This document shows, piece after piece, positions 1-8,900 of a DNA stretch of 64,000 nt (positions within the stretch are counted from its first letter, which is position 1; the number at the start of each line of letters is the position of its first letter). This DNA comes from Pararhodobacter zhoushanensis (lineage in GTDB: Bacteria > Pseudomonadota > Alphaproteobacteria > Rhodobacterales > Rhodobacteraceae). The stretch is from positions 3,847,501-3,911,500 of the forward strand of contig NZ_JAPDFL010000001.1 of the NCBI RefSeq assembly GCF_025949695.1, in the 5' to 3' direction. The notes beneath the pieces were generated by a model. That model made no database searches. It saw nothing but the letters and a program-made list of their open reading frames with translations, and had not been told where the DNA came from. Made by a program: the position numbers and the translations under genes.

Positions 1-292
1 TCACCGGGAAGGCCAGCACGAAGCCGCCCAGCATGGCGATGTTGACGGCTACGAAAAAGCCTTCCTGCAGCTGGATCAGCACGAGGTTACAGGCTTGGCC
101 CTGCGATTCCAGCGCGTCGCAGAGCGGCTGGGTCAGGAAGTTGAAGATCGGGTTCCAGACCATGAAGCACAGCAACATCGCGATCACGAAAGCGACCAGC
201 GATTTGATGATCCGGTTGCGCAGTTCGGCCAGATGCTCGATCAGCGGGGCCGAGCTGTCGTCGATATCGTCAGGGGTGGTTGACTTGGCCAT
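1..292 (-). CDS. tatC: Sec-independent translocase TatC (N-terminal part, cut by window edge)
   Basis: Polytopic core of the twin-arginine translocase in the inner membrane; it recognises the RR signal peptide together with TatB. Only the first 97 codons are in the window. The visible protein starts MAKSTTPDD, has the TatC-typical N-terminal stretch '[14 protein letters not shown]' and a first membrane helix around residues 31-48. A second hydrophobic stretch begins near residue 80 ('[13 protein letters not shown]'). The start codon lies 2 bp after the tatB stop, so this is the last gene of a tatABC operon read leftwards. The remainder lies outside the window. The family is unmistakable from the E-H-L-x-E-L-R motif. 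Confidence 0.95.
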   Translation of the reverse strand, partial: MAKSTTPDDIDDSSAPLIEHLAELRNRIIKSLVAFVIAMLLCFMVWNPIFNFLTQPLCDALESQGQACNLVLIQLQEGFFVAVNIAMLGGFVLAFPV

Positions 293-294
293 GC

Positions 295-924
295 TCAGGA
301 CTCGGTCTTGCTCGAGCGTTCAGGCTCGCTCGAAGGGTCACGTGCGCTCGAAGGTTCTGGGCGCGCAGGCGCAGCGGCAGCCGCTTCGGCGTCACGCTGG
401 GCGCGCAGTTCGGCGGCTTTCAGGCGCGCGGCCTCGGCCTTTTTGGCGCGCTTGATGCGCTCGGCCTCGGTCGCCGAGGCGGCGGCGTTGCGGGCGGCCA
501 GATCAGCGTCGTGAGATTGCGCTTCGACCTCGTCGGCAGCGCTTTCGTCGGGCTCGATATCGACCGGCTTGGCGACAGGCGCCACCTCAACCGGCGTCAT
601 GCCCGGCTTGGCGTTGGCCTTGGTCTGCGCAGCGGGTTTGCCCGTGCGGCCAATGTCGCGGAACTCTTTTTCGATGTCATCGAAACCGGCGGCTTCCTTG
701 ATGCTCGCCCCTGAGGTCGTGCGCTTGAAGTCCTTGACCAGATCGTTGACGCCCGTCTCTTTGGCCGCAACGTCCATCGCGCGCTGAAACTCGCGCGCCA
801 TGCCCTTGGCCTTGCCCGTGACCTGACCCAGCGTGTGGAACATCTTTGGCAGGTCTTTCGGACCCACCACGATCAGCGCCACAACGCCGACCACCAGCAT
901 TTCAGACCAGCCGATGTCCAACAT
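295..924 (-). CDS. tatB: Sec-independent protein translocase TatB
   Basis: Single-span component that forms the signal-peptide receptor with TatC. The 209-aa product begins [19 protein letters not shown]: one N-terminal membrane helix, the G-P-K-D-L-P hinge, then an amphipathic helix (to about residue 60). The rest is a long charged, alanine/glutamate-rich, probably disordered tail with a predicted coiled-coil look (residues 130-209). The tail makes it somewhat longer than E. coli TatB (171 aa), which is common in Rhodobacteraceae. It lies between tatA (31-bp gap) and tatC (2-bp gap) on the same strand, consistent with one operon. The GWSEM / GPKDLP signature separates TatB from TatA. Confidence 0.95.
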   Translation of the reverse strand: MLDIGWSEMLVVGVVALIVVGPKDLPKMFHTLGQVTGKAKGMAREFQRAMDVAAKETGVNDLVKDFKRTTSGASIKEAAGFDDIEKEFRDIGRTGKPAAQTKANAKPGMTPVEVAPVAKPVDIEPDESAADEVEAQSHDADLAARNAAASATEAERIKRAKKAEAARLKAAELRAQRDAEAAAAAPARPEPSSARDPSSEPERSSKTES

Positions 925-955
925 AGACCCGCTCCTTGTTGCCGACCGGTAAGGG

Positions 956-1186
956 TCAGGCGTTGTCGCGGTTGGTGGGGGTCACGTCGCGGGCAGTGTC
1001 AGCGGTCGCATCGGCGTCGCGCTGGTTTTCCAGCTCTTCGCTGCCGTCCTTGATGCCGCGCTTGAAGGCAGTGATGCCCTTGCCGACTTCGCCCATCAGG
1101 CCGGCGACTTTGCCGCGCCCGAACATGACCAGAACCACGACAGCGATGAGAAGCAGGCCGGGAAGGCCGATATTGGTCAGACCCAT
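956..1186 (-). CDS. tatA: Sec-independent protein translocase TatA
   Basis: Pore-forming subunit of the Tat pathway. The 76-aa product has a single N-terminal membrane helix (residues 5-21), the F-G-x-G-K hinge ('LVMFGRGKVAGLMGEVGKG') and an amphipathic helix, followed by a short acidic/polar tail. First gene of the leftward tatABC operon; the start is preceded by a purine-rich AAGGAG-like site in the divergent region shared with the HTH gene at 1315. Length and motif order are standard for TatA. Confidence 0.95.
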   Translation of the reverse strand: MGLTNIGLPGLLLIAVVVLVMFGRGKVAGLMGEVGKGITAFKRGIKDGSEELENQRDADATADTARDVTPTNRDNA

Positions 1187-1283
1187 GCGTCACTCTCCTT
1201 GGGTTGATAGCAATTCGATGGGGCAGGTTTATTGCGCATTGAGCGCCGATCAAAGGGTCGAATGGGGTGGCGCTGCGGCTCTG

Positions 1284-1301
1284 CTGACAGTATTTTGTCA
1301 G
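1284..1301. promoter_or_regulatory. Putative operator: 6-6-6 inverted repeat upstream of HTH gene
   Basis: The palindrome CTGACA-GTATTT-TGTCAG has perfect 6-bp arms and a 6-bp spacer. It ends 13 bp before the start codon of the HTH gene at 1315, in the divergent interval with tatA. Position and symmetry suggest an autoregulatory operator for that HTH protein; this is an inference, with no binding data. Confidence 0.5.
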
Positions 1302-1314
1302 TTGGGGGTGCGCG

Positions 1315-1668
1315 ATGAACCGCGATCAGCGACTTTACGACCTGGTGCAGATCCTGCGCGACGGCAAGCTGCATACGGCGGGTGAGCTGGGTCAGACCAT
1401 GGGCGTCTCGACCCGTACGATCTGGCGCGACATGGCGATGATGGCGGCCACGGGCATTCCGGTCGAGGGTGAGCGGGGTCTGGGTTATATCCTGCGCACA
1501 CCGCTGGTCCTGCCGCCGACCGCGTTGACGCAGGATGAGGCGGGGGTGCTGGGCGAGGCGCTGCGCGCCATTGCCGACGACCCGGCGCATCCGCGCGCGC
1601 GGGCTGCCCGAACGCTGCTCTACAAGATCGCCACGCTGTTGCCGCAGGCCGGGTTGGGGGAACCGTGA
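1315..1668 (+). CDS. Small HTH_11/YafY-type transcriptional regulator without WYL domain
   Basis: 117-aa protein with an N-terminal winged HTH resembling DeoR/YafY-type regulators: 'RLYDLVQILRDGKLHTAGEL' followed by the recognition part 'GVSTRTIWRDMAMM' and the wing 'RGLGYIL'. YafY-family members normally continue into a WYL effector domain of about 200 residues. Here the protein stops soon after a short helical C-terminus (residues 65-117), so it is probably a stand-alone DNA-binding protein. It is divergent from tatABC and carries a palindrome just upstream, suggesting autoregulation. Ligand and targets are unknown. Confidence 0.75.
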   Translation: MNRDQRLYDLVQILRDGKLHTAGELGQTMGVSTRTIWRDMAMMAATGIPVEGERGLGYILRTPLVLPPTALTQDEAGVLGEALRAIADDPAHPRARAARTLLYKIATLLPQAGLGEP

Positions 1669-1759
1669 TGTCGCTTGCTCTTGAACCGGGGACCACCCTG
1701 CCCCTATCTGCGATCGAATGCGGCGCGGTGAGCGGCGCGGCAGCTTTGAGGTCTGAGAC

Positions 1760-2128
1760 ATGCGCAATGCAGCCCTGATTCTGGGCATCATCGGTGGCCT
1801 TCTGGCGATGATCGTCGGCTTCTTCAGCTATGGCTATACGGTGCTGACCGAGAGCCATCAGGAAGTGAGCCAGTTCTTCGGCCCGGTTCAGGATGTGCAG
1901 ATGATCCGGCTGGCCAGTTTCCTTGGCCCCCTGCTGGCGATTGCCGGGGGGGCGATGGCGCGGGTGCGGGCACTTTGGGGCGGCGTGCTGATGCTGGGTG
2001 CGGCGGGGCTTTTGTATATGGCCTTTGGCTTTGGCGTGTTTACCATGTTCCCGATCGGCTTTTGCTTGGTCGGCGGGTTGCTGGCCGTGGCGGCGGGCAA
2101 GCCCGACGAAGATAAATCGCATTTCTGA
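1760..2128 (+). CDS. Small four-helix membrane protein (DUF4064-like)
   Basis: 122-aa hydrophobic protein with about four membrane segments (residues 5-25, 50-70, 74-93, 95-113) and a short charged C-terminal end. It resembles the DUF4064-type small membrane proteins, but I cannot name a function. It starts about 90 bp after the HTH gene on the same strand and ends at a nested inverted repeat (2138-2196) that separates it from the convergent aidB gene. Confidence 0.7.
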   Translation: MRNAALILGIIGGLLAMIVGFFSYGYTVLTESHQEVSQFFGPVQDVQMIRLASFLGPLLAIAGGAMARVRALWGGVLMLGAAGLLYMAFGFGVFTMFPIGFCLVGGLLAVAAGKPDEDKSHF

Positions 2129-2137
2129 AGGATAGGC

Positions 2138-2196
2138 GGTGGGGTGAAACCCCACCCTACGCCCCGGCGCACCGTAGGGTGGGGTTTCACCCCACC
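2138..2196. repeat. Nested inverted repeat / bidirectional terminator-like element
   Basis: Two 24-bp arms (2138-2161 and 2173-2196) are perfect reverse complements around an 11-bp loop. Each arm is itself palindromic (GGTGGGGT-gaa-ACCCCACC plus a CTACG end). It sits between the convergent ends of the membrane-protein gene and aidB. It looks like a member of a dispersed intergenic hairpin family that can fold on both strands. A termination role is inferred from position. Confidence 0.85.
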
Positions 2197-2216
2197 ATAA
2201 CCGGGGACAGCCATCC

Positions 2217-3812
2217 TCACACCGCGCCGAGGATCGCCTCGGTATCCAGCGGCCCCACTGCCCCCGCCACCCGGCCCCGCGCATCCATCCGCACCGCCAG
2301 CCATTCGCCGGCCAGCGGGCTGTCAGCCAGCATCACCGCGCCCGTCAGCAGCGCCGCCAGCGATTCCGCAAACCAGCGCGCCTGTGCCTCGGGTGGCAGA
2401 CCGGGCCAGCGGTCACGGTGCGCGTTCAAAGCCGTGTCGAACCGCCCGTCCAGCCCGCGCGCCGCATCCAGCCGCGCGTTCAGTTGCGCGCCCGCTTCTG
2501 GTTCACGCGCCAGGGTTCGCAGGATGTCGAGACAGATCACATTGCCCGACCCTTCCCAGATCGAGTTGAGCGGGGCCTCGCGGTAGAGCATCGGCAGCGG
2601 CGTGTCCTCGACGTAGCCCATGCCGCCAAGGCACTCCATACATTCATAAATCATCCCCGGTGCGGCTTTGTTTGACGCGAATTTGGCCAGCGCCACCGCC
2701 AGCCGCGCATAGGGTCTCCGCGCCGGATCATCGAAAGCCCGCGCCACATCCAGCGCCAACAGCAGCGCGCCTTCAGCCTCCAACGCCAGATCGGCCAGCA
2801 CCGCCTGCATCAGCGGCTGATCGACCAGCCGTTTCTGAAACACCGTCCGCCCCCGCGCCCAGTGCAGCGCCTCGCCCAAGGCTGCGCGCATCAGCCCGGC
2901 GGGGGCCATCGCGGTATCGAGCCGGGTGTGGTGGACCATTTCGATGATCGTCTGCACGCCCCTGCCCGGCGCGCCCAGCCGCTGCGCATAGGTGCCGTCG
3001 TATTCGATCTCGGACGAGGCATTGGCCTTGTTGCCCAGCTTGTCTTTCAGCCGCAGGATGGTGAACGGGTTGCGCGTGTCGTCGGGCAGCCAGCGCGGGA
3101 CCAGAAAGCAGGTCAGCCCCTCGGGCAGTTGCGCCAGCGTCAGGAAGCCGTCGCACATCGGGGCCGAACAGAACCATTTGTGACCATAAAGGCGATAGCC
3201 CGCGCCGTCAGGTTCCGCCCGCGTCGAATTGGCCCGCACGTCCGAACCGCCCTGCTTTTCGGTCATCGCCATGCCGAGAGTCGCAGCCCTCTTGCGATCC
3301 ACCGAGATCATCGCCGGGTCATAGGCCCGCGCGGTCAGCCGGGGTTGCCAAAGGGCGGCGAGGTCAGCGTCGGCGGCGAGCGCGGGAACGGCTGCGTAGG
3401 TCATGGTCATCGGGCAGCAGACGCCCGGTTCGATCTGACTGAACATGTAGTTGATCGCAGCGTGCCGCAGATGACTGCCGGTGCCGTCCCATGCCGTCGC
3501 AGCGTAGCCCGCCTCAAGCCCCAGTGTCATCAGCGTGTGATAGCCGGGGTGGAAGTGAACCTCGTCAATGCGGCGACCGGTGCGGTCAAAGGGGCGGAAC
3601 TCGGGCAACCGCGTTTGGGCATCGTGTGCCGCTTCGCGCATCCTGCGCGACCCCAACGCCGCCCCCAAAGCGGCCAGGTCTGTATCCTCACCCACGATCC
3701 GGCGCAGGCTGCGGTCGGCGGCCCAGGGGTCACGGAACGCAGGCGTCGGCTGGTTGAACACCTCATGCGTGCGCAGATCACTGCGCGGGGCGCTGGCGGG
3801 GGTGTCGGTCAT
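2217..3812 (-). CDS. aidB: AidB-like acyl-CoA dehydrogenase
   Basis: FAD-dependent acyl-CoA-dehydrogenase-fold protein of 531 aa, matching E. coli AidB (about 541 aa), an isovaleryl-CoA-dehydrogenase-like protein of the adaptive response to alkylation. AidB-characteristic segments seen: 'GHKWFCSAP' and 'GLTCFLVPR' mid-protein, 'RLKDKLGNKANASSEIE', and near the C-terminus 'MECLGGMGYVEDTPLPMLYR' followed by 'NSIWEGSGNV'. I placed the start at the ATG at 3812 (MTDTPAS) because a GGGAGA ribosome site lies 7 bp upstream; the open frame further upstream has no AidB similarity. No Ada-type gene is adjacent, although ogt is in the window at 55594. Confidence 0.9.
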   Translation of the reverse strand: MTDTPASAPRSDLRTHEVFNQPTPAFRDPWAADRSLRRIVGEDTDLAALGAALGSRRMREAAHDAQTRLPEFRPFDRTGRRIDEVHFHPGYHTLMTLGLEAGYAATAWDGTGSHLRHAAINYMFSQIEPGVCCPMTMTYAAVPALAADADLAALWQPRLTARAYDPAMISVDRKRAATLGMAMTEKQGGSDVRANSTRAEPDGAGYRLYGHKWFCSAPMCDGFLTLAQLPEGLTCFLVPRWLPDDTRNPFTILRLKDKLGNKANASSEIEYDGTYAQRLGAPGRGVQTIIEMVHHTRLDTAMAPAGLMRAALGEALHWARGRTVFQKRLVDQPLMQAVLADLALEAEGALLLALDVARAFDDPARRPYARLAVALAKFASNKAAPGMIYECMECLGGMGYVEDTPLPMLYREAPLNSIWEGSGNVICLDILRTLAREPEAGAQLNARLDAARGLDGRFDTALNAHRDRWPGLPPEAQARWFAESLAALLTGAVMLADSPLAGEWLAVRMDARGRVAGAVGPLDTEAILGAV

Positions 3813-3963
3813 GGCTGTCTCCCTTTGCGCCAAAAGGTGCCCCCGGCAGGTTGAGTCGGGCAAGCGTAACCCCGCGTCGGCGGCGGGGTGCCGCCAGAGC
3901 GAACGAGGGATTCCTTTTGCCGTCGCGCTGTGGCAGACTGCGCGAAAGGCCCGTCCAGAGGCC

Positions 3964-4272
3964 ATGAGCAGCATCATGAACCGCAAACGCCCCCGGTTTA
4001 CCCCGGTTATCTTTTACGCCATCGCCGGAACCTTCGGCGTGTACCTGACCTTTGCCGCCGTGCAAGGAGAGTACGGGCTGTTCCGCCGCATCCAGATCGA
4101 CGCCGATGCCGCACAACTGCGCGACGAGCGCGACAGGCTTGCCGCCGATCTGGCGGTGCTGGAAAACAACACGCGCAGGTTGTCGGACCAGTATCTGGAC
4201 CTCGACCTGCTGGACCAGCAAGCGCGCGATGTGCTGGGCTATGTGCGCGGGGACGAGATCGTCCTTCGCTGA
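3964..4272 (+). CDS. ftsB: Septum formation initiator FtsB/DivIC family
   Basis: 102-aa bitopic protein: short basic N-terminus, one membrane helix (about residues 13-32), then a periplasmic coiled coil ('LRDERDRLAADLAVLENNTRRLSD') and the FtsB-like end 'DLLDQQARDVLGYVRGDEIVL'. Members bridge FtsL and FtsQ in the divisome. Its position just upstream of the pyruvate dehydrogenase operon is the usual one in alphaproteobacteria. The start at 3964 is chosen over upstream in-frame codons because it gives the family's normal N-terminus. Confidence 0.85.
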   Translation: MSSIMNRKRPRFTPVIFYAIAGTFGVYLTFAAVQGEYGLFRRIQIDADAAQLRDERDRLAADLAVLENNTRRLSDQYLDLDLLDQQARDVLGYVRGDEIVLR

Positions 4273-4366
4273 TCCGATTTTCATGTTAGGCTGGCCCTCT
4301 GCCGTGCCCTGCACGAGCGGGTGGGAATTCGCACTCGCTTTTTTGGAGGGCTTCGTGTAATAAATG

Positions 4367-4380
4367 GTTTAGTGTTAAAC
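4367..4380. promoter_or_regulatory. Putative operator upstream of pdhA
   Basis: The palindrome GTTTA-GTGT-TAAAC lies 30 bp upstream of the pdhA start in a short AT-rich island. This is the expected promoter zone of the pdhABC operon. The symmetry suggests a dimeric regulator, but I cannot say which one. Confidence 0.45.
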
Positions 4381-4409
4381 TATTCCCGACGCGACCAGGG
4401 GAGGCGCCG

Positions 4410-5399
4410 ATGGCTGCGAGAAAAACGACCGAGAAATCAAACATCTCGGGGGAAGAACTGCTTAAATATTACCGTGAAATGCTGCTGATCCGGCGATTCG
4501 AGGAGAAGGCTGGCCAGCTGTATGGCATGGGTCTGATTGGCGGTTTCTGCCACCTCTACATCGGCCAGGAAGCCGTCGTTGTCGGCCTCGAGGCCGCCGC
4601 GAAAGAGGGCGACAAGCGCATCACCAGCTACCGTGACCACGGTCACATGCTGGTCGCGGGGATGGATCCCAAAGGTGTGATGTCAGAACTGACCGGCCGG
4701 TCTGGAGGCTACTCCAAGGGCAAGGGCGGCTCGATGCACATGTTCTCGAAAGAGAAGCATTTCTACGGCGGCCATGGCATCGTCGGCGCGCAGGTGCCGC
4801 TGGGCACGGGCCTCGGCTTTGCCGACAAGTACAAGGGCAACGACAACGTCACCTTCGTCTATTTTGGCGATGGCGCGGCGAACCAGGGCCAAGTGTACGA
4901 AAGCTATAACATGGCCGAGCTGTGGAACCTGCCGGTTGTCTATGTGATCGAGAACAACCAATACGCCATGGGCACCTCGAACAAGCGCTCGACCAAATCC
5001 CCCAACCTGTGGGAACGCGGCGCGGCCTACGGTATCAAGGGCGAGTCGGTTGATGGCATGGACGTGCTGGCGGTCAAGGCCGCTGCCGAAAAGGCCGTTG
5101 CGGCCTGCCGCGCAGGCGATGGCCCCTATATCCTTGAGATGATGACCTATCGCTACCGCGGTCACTCGATGTCGGACCCGGCCAAGTACCGGACCCGCGA
5201 GGAAGTCGAGAAAATGCGCAGCGAGCGCGACGCCATCGAGCGCGTGCGCGAGATGCTGATGACCGGCGGTCTGGCCTCGGATGAGGATCTGAAAGCCATC
5301 GACAAAGAGATCAAGGCCATCGTCAACGAAGCCGCTGAATTCTCGAAAGAAAGCCCCGAGCCGGATGTTTCCGAGCTTTGGACCGACATCTACGCCTGA
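4410..5399 (+). CDS. pdhA: Pyruvate dehydrogenase E1 component, alpha subunit
   Basis: Decarboxylates pyruvate with thiamine diphosphate and, with E1-beta, reductively acetylates the E2 lipoyl arm. The 329-aa protein has the ThDP/Mg motif GDG (residues 153-155) ending in ENN (181-183), the conserved 'GGSMHMFS' and '[19 protein letters not shown]' stretches, and the '[11 protein letters not shown]' loop near residues 247-257. Standard length for an alpha2beta2-type E1. First gene of pdhA-pdhB-pdhC, with a GGGGAGG ribosome site 7 bp upstream of the ATG and a palindrome in the promoter region. Confidence 0.97.
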   Translation: MAARKTTEKSNISGEELLKYYREMLLIRRFEEKAGQLYGMGLIGGFCHLYIGQEAVVVGLEAAAKEGDKRITSYRDHGHMLVAGMDPKGVMSELTGRSGGYSKGKGGSMHMFSKEKHFYGGHGIVGAQVPLGTGLGFADKYKGNDNVTFVYFGDGAANQGQVYESYNMAELWNLPVVYVIENNQYAMGTSNKRSTKSPNLWERGAAYGIKGESVDGMDVLAVKAAAEKAVAACRAGDGPYILEMMTYRYRGHSMSDPAKYRTREEVEKMRSERDAIERVREMLMTGGLASDEDLKAIDKEIKAIVNEAAEFSKESPEPDVSELWTDIYA

Positions 5400-5412
5400 G
5401 GGAGGACACTCA

Positions 5413-6783
5413 ATGGCCATTCAGATTTTGATGCCCGCCCTCTCGCCGACGATGGAAGAGGGCACGCTGGCCAAATGGCTGGTAAAAGAAGGCGATACCA
5501 TCACTTCGGGGATGATCATCGCTGAAATCGAGACCGACAAGGCGACGATGGAATTCGAAGCCGTCGACGAAGGCACGATGGGCAAGCTCTTGGTTGCCGA
5601 AGGCACCGAAGGCGTGAAGGTCAACGACCCGATCGCCGTGCTGCTGGAAGACGGCGACAGCGCCGATGCAGGGGCCGAGGCCGCCGCCCCCAAGGCCGAG
5701 GCCGCGCCCGCCGCTGCCCCCGCCACCGCCAAACCGGCCGAGGCTCCGGCTCCGGCTGCGCCTTCCGCGCCCGTCACACCCGACTGGCCCGAAGGCACCA
5801 AGATGAAGTCGATGACCGTGCGCGAGGCCCTGCGTGAGGCCATGGCCGAAGAGATGCGCGGCAATGAGAACGTGTTTCTCATGGGCGAGGAAGTCGGCGA
5901 GTATCAGGGTGCCTACAAGATCAGCCAGGGCCTGCTGGACGAATTCGGCGCCAAGCGCGTCGTCGACACGCCGATCACCGAAGCTGGCTTTACCGGCCTT
6001 GCCGTCGGCGCGGCCTGGGGCGGTCTGAACCCGATTGTCGAGTTCATGACCTTCAACTTCGCCATGCAGGCCATCGACCACCTGATCAACTCGGCCGCCA
6101 AGACCAACTACATGTCCGGCGGCCAGATGCCCTGCCCCATCGTGTTCCGCGGACCCAACGGCGCTGCGGCCCGTGTCGGCGCGCAGCACAGCCAGTGTTA
6201 TGCCGCGTGGTACAGCCATATCCCCGGCCTGAAAGTGGTGATGCCCTACACCGCCGCCGACGCCAAAGGTCTGCTGAAATCGGCGATCCGCGACGGCAAC
6301 CCGGTGGTGTTCCTTGAAAACGAGATCCTCTATGGCCGCACCTTCGAGGTGCCGGATATGGACGATTTCACCATTCCGCTCGGCAAGGCCCGCATCGCCC
6401 GCGAGGGCAAGGATGTGACCATCGTCAGTTTCGGCATCGGCATGACCTACGCGCTGGAAGCCGCGGAAAAGCTGGCCGCCGACGGCATCGACGCCGAGGT
6501 CATCGACCTGCGCTCGATCCGCCCGATGGACACGGCGGCGATCCTGGCTTCGGTGAAGAAGACCAACCGTCTGGTCACCGTGGAAGAGGGTTTCCCGCAA
6601 AGCTCGGTCGGCAACTTCATCACCTCGGTGGTGATGCAGGAAGCCTTCGACTATCTGGACGCGCCGGTGATCAACCTGTGCGGCAAGGATGTGCCGATGC
6701 CCTACGCCGCCAATCTTGAAAAGCTCGCGCTGATCACCACCGCCGAAGTGGTCGAAGCCGTGCACAAAGTCACCTACCGTTAA
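5413..6783 (+). CDS. pdhB: Pyruvate dehydrogenase E1 component, beta subunit, with N-terminal lipoyl domain
   Basis: 456-aa fusion of a biotinyl/lipoyl domain (residues 1-80, lipoyl lysine K43 in [11 protein letters not shown]), an Ala/Pro-rich linker (about 85-128) and a transketolase-type E1-beta (from '[15 protein letters not shown]'). A lipoylated E1-beta is known from alphaproteobacteria such as Sinorhizobium and Zymomonas. The start at 5413 is supported by GGGAGG 8 bp upstream and by alignment with the lipoyl domain of pdhC; the open frame extends further upstream without similarity. The first 80 residues are nearly identical to those of the next gene's product. Confidence 0.97.
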   Translation: MAIQILMPALSPTMEEGTLAKWLVKEGDTITSGMIIAEIETDKATMEFEAVDEGTMGKLLVAEGTEGVKVNDPIAVLLEDGDSADAGAEAAAPKAEAAPAAAPATAKPAEAPAPAAPSAPVTPDWPEGTKMKSMTVREALREAMAEEMRGNENVFLMGEEVGEYQGAYKISQGLLDEFGAKRVVDTPITEAGFTGLAVGAAWGGLNPIVEFMTFNFAMQAIDHLINSAAKTNYMSGGQMPCPIVFRGPNGAAARVGAQHSQCYAAWYSHIPGLKVVMPYTAADAKGLLKSAIRDGNPVVFLENEILYGRTFEVPDMDDFTIPLGKARIAREGKDVTIVSFGIGMTYALEAAEKLAADGIDAEVIDLRSIRPMDTAAILASVKKTNRLVTVEEGFPQSSVGNFITSVVMQEAFDYLDAPVINLCGKDVPMPYAANLEKLALITTAEVVEAVHKVTYR

Positions 6784-6793
6784 GGAGGCCGTC

Positions 6794-8101
6794 ATGCCCG
6801 TGGAAATTCTGATGCCCGCGCTGTCGCCCACCATGGAGGAGGGCACGCTGGCGAAATGGCTGGTCAAGGAGGGCGACACCGTCACCTCTGGCATGGTCAT
6901 CGCCGAAATCGAGACCGACAAGGCGACGATGGAGTTCGAGGCCGTCGATGAAGGCACGATCGGCAAGATCGTCATCGCCGAGGGGACGGAAGGCGTGAAG
7001 GTCAACAGCCTGATCGCCGTGCTGCTGGAAGAGGGCGAAAGCGCCTCGGACATCGGCGCGCCCAAGGCGGAGGCGGCTCCGGTCAAGTCTGAGGCCAAGT
7101 CTGATGCCAAAACCGAGACCAAGGCCGAGGCGGTGACCGCCGCCCCGGCAGCGCCCGTGGCCGATGGCAAACGCGTCTTTGCCACGCCGCTCGCGCGGCG
7201 TATCGCCAAGGACAAGGGCCTCGATCTGGCTGCCGTGACGGGCTCTGGCCCGCATGGCCGTATCGTCAAGGCAGATGTCGAAGGGGCCACCGCCAGCCCG
7301 AAATCCGCGCCCGCCGCCGCTGCACCGGCCCCTGCCGCTGCCGCTCCGGCGAAAGCCGCGATGGCCAGCGGTGCTTCGGCTGAAACGGTCCTGAAGATGT
7401 TCGAGGGCCGCGCCTATGAAGAGGTCAAGCTCGACGGCATGCGCAAGACCGTTGCCGCCCGCCTGACCGAAGCCAAGCAGACCATCCCGCATTTCTACCT
7501 GCGCCGCTCGGTGCAGCTGGATGCGCTGATGGCCTTCCGCGCACAGCTCAATGGCCAGCTGGAAAGCCGGGGCGTCAAGCTGTCGGTGAATGACTTCATC
7601 ATCAAGGCCTGTGCCATGGCGCTGCAAAAAGTGCCCGATGCCAATGCGGTCTGGGCCAGCGACCGGATCCTGCGGCTCAAGCCGTCGGATGTGGCGGTGG
7701 CGGTGGCGGTCGATGGCGGGCTCTTCACCCCCGTGATCAAGGACTCGCATCTCAAATCGCTGTCGGCCCTCTCGGCCGAGATGAAAGACCTCGCCACCCG
7801 CGCCCGCAACCGCAAGCTCGCGCCGCATGAATACGTCGGCGGCAGCTTCGCGATCTCCAACCTCGGCATGTTCGGCATCGAGAATTTCGACGCTGTGATC
7901 AACCCGCCGCATGGCTCGATTCTTGCCGTGGGCGCGGGACTCAAGCAGCCGGTGGTCAAGGCGGATGGCACGATCGGTGTCGCCACGGTGATGTCGATGA
8001 CCCTTTCGGTCGATCACCGGGTGATCGACGGCGCGCTGGGGGCCGAGTTCCTGACGGCAATCATCGAGAACCTCGAGAACCCGATGGCCATGCTGGCGTA
8101 A
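6794..8101 (+). CDS. pdhC: Dihydrolipoamide acetyltransferase (PDH E2)
   Basis: 435-aa E2 core of the pyruvate dehydrogenase complex. Domains: one lipoyl domain (1-80, lipoyl K43), a charged/Ala linker, a peripheral-subunit-binding domain ('[19 protein letters not shown]', about 130-165), a second Ala-Pro linker, and the catalytic acetyltransferase domain with the D-H-R-x-x-D-G motif (H408, D412) near the C-terminus. It follows pdhB by 10 bp with an AAGGAGG site, and the operon ends at a hairpin-plus-T terminator at 8124. No E3 (lpd) gene is present in the window. Confidence 0.97.
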   Translation: MPVEILMPALSPTMEEGTLAKWLVKEGDTVTSGMVIAEIETDKATMEFEAVDEGTIGKIVIAEGTEGVKVNSLIAVLLEEGESASDIGAPKAEAAPVKSEAKSDAKTETKAEAVTAAPAAPVADGKRVFATPLARRIAKDKGLDLAAVTGSGPHGRIVKADVEGATASPKSAPAAAAPAPAAAAPAKAAMASGASAETVLKMFEGRAYEEVKLDGMRKTVAARLTEAKQTIPHFYLRRSVQLDALMAFRAQLNGQLESRGVKLSVNDFIIKACAMALQKVPDANAVWASDRILRLKPSDVAVAVAVDGGLFTPVIKDSHLKSLSALSAEMKDLATRARNRKLAPHEYVGGSFAISNLGMFGIENFDAVINPPHGSILAVGAGLKQPVVKADGTIGVATVMSMTLSVDHRVIDGALGAEFLTAIIENLENPMAMLA

Positions 8102-8123
8102 CGCCTTGCATATACACACCAAG

Positions 8124-8155
8124 ACGGCCGCACCCCCTCGGGCGCGGCCGTTTTT
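8124..8155 (+). terminator. Rho-independent terminator of the pdh operon
   Basis: Stem ACGGCCGC (8124-8131) pairs with GCGGCCGT (8144-8151) around a 12-nt loop, followed directly by a T run (TTTT to 8155). It lies 22 bp past the pdhC stop codon. Confidence 0.85.
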
Positions 8156-8177
8156 CATTCGCGAAAGCCCGTGGCTT

Positions 8178-8263
8178 CATCTTGCCGCAAATACGCACGG
8201 GGATTTTCAAGGGGAGCGTGCTCCCCTTGAAGCAGGGGGTCCGGGGGCGGCAGCCCCCCGGCT
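8178..8263 (+). repeat. Dispersed intergenic repeat, copy A
   Basis: Block order: CTTGCCGCAAATACGCA, CGGGG, a perfect 22-bp palindrome at 8208-8229 (CAAGGGGAGC-GT-mirror arm), then a second GC hairpin (GGGGGCGGCAGCCCCCC). The same order, inverted, occurs at 46941-47079. Both copies lie between convergent genes. It could act as a terminator on the minus-strand side for the gene ending at 8265; its origin is unknown. Confidence 0.7.
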
Positions 8264-8264
8264 C

Positions 8265-8897
8265 CTACCGTCCCGCAAGGCGCCCCAACACCCGCCGCGC
8301 CCGCAGACCCGCCGTTACCAGCGTGCCCAGCGCGATGACCGCCAGCGCGACGGTCAGCACGACCGCCGCCTGCGTCGTCCAGAAGGCCGCGACCACCGCG
8401 CCAAGGGTCAGCGCTGCCATCCGGTGCTGCTTGGCCATCGGCCCGCCGAAATCGGGCACGAACCCCTCGGCCCGGCCAAATTCGCGCAGATACGCCGTCC
8501 CGACGGCCAGAACCGCGCAGCCCAGCCCCAGCGCCGGGTGACCGGCGGCCAGCCCCGCGCCCCACAGCAGCAGGCTGTCAGCGACCCGGTCGGGGGCCTC
8601 GTTCCAGAACGCACCTTGCGGCGTTGCGCGTCCGCCTTCAACCGCAACCAGCCCGTCGACCAGATTGCACACCAGCCGCCCCTGTATCATCAGCGCCGCC
8701 AGCAACAGCAGCGCCCCTTGCCCCCATGACCCCGCCATCGGCGCGGCCCAGAAGGCGGCCAACCCGAGCGCCGCAAAGACCATCGAGACCTGCGAAATGC
8801 CGTTCGGCGTGGCCCCCCGTGCCGTCAGCAGCCGGGCCAGAGCGTGCATCGGTGCCAGCCGGCGGGCGGCAATCGGGCGGCGGTTGGGATCATCCAT
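8265..8897 (-). CDS. CDP-alcohol phosphatidyltransferase family protein (YnbA-like) with altered motif
   Basis: 210-aa membrane protein, about five to six helices. The family motif D-x2-DG-x2-AR-x8-G-x3-D-x3-D is present in spacing, but the visible residues read N-LV-DG-LV-AV-x8-G-AFW-N-EAP-D. So the first and third aspartates are Asn and the Arg is Val. The enzyme class transfers a phosphoalcohol to or from CDP-diacylglycerol in the inner membrane. It sits 3 bp after a CdsA-like gene that would supply CDP-diacylglycerol, the same pairing as E. coli ynbA-ynbB. The substrate is unknown, and activity is uncertain given the substitutions. Confidence 0.75.
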   Translation of the reverse strand: MDDPNRRPIAARRLAPMHALARLLTARGATPNGISQVSMVFAALGLAAFWAAPMAGSWGQGALLLLAALMIQGRLVCNLVDGLVAVEGGRATPQGAFWNEAPDRVADSLLLWGAGLAAGHPALGLGCAVLAVGTAYLREFGRAEGFVPDFGGPMAKQHRMAALTLGAVVAAFWTTQAAVVLTVALAVIALGTLVTAGLRARRVLGRLAGR

Positions 8898-8900
8898 GGC

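Noticed and set aside
5410..8158. Long minus-strand frames opposite pdhB and pdhC (626 and 462 codons)
   Set aside because: They mirror the two genes base for base, with His/Gly/Asp-rich repetitive content and no known family.
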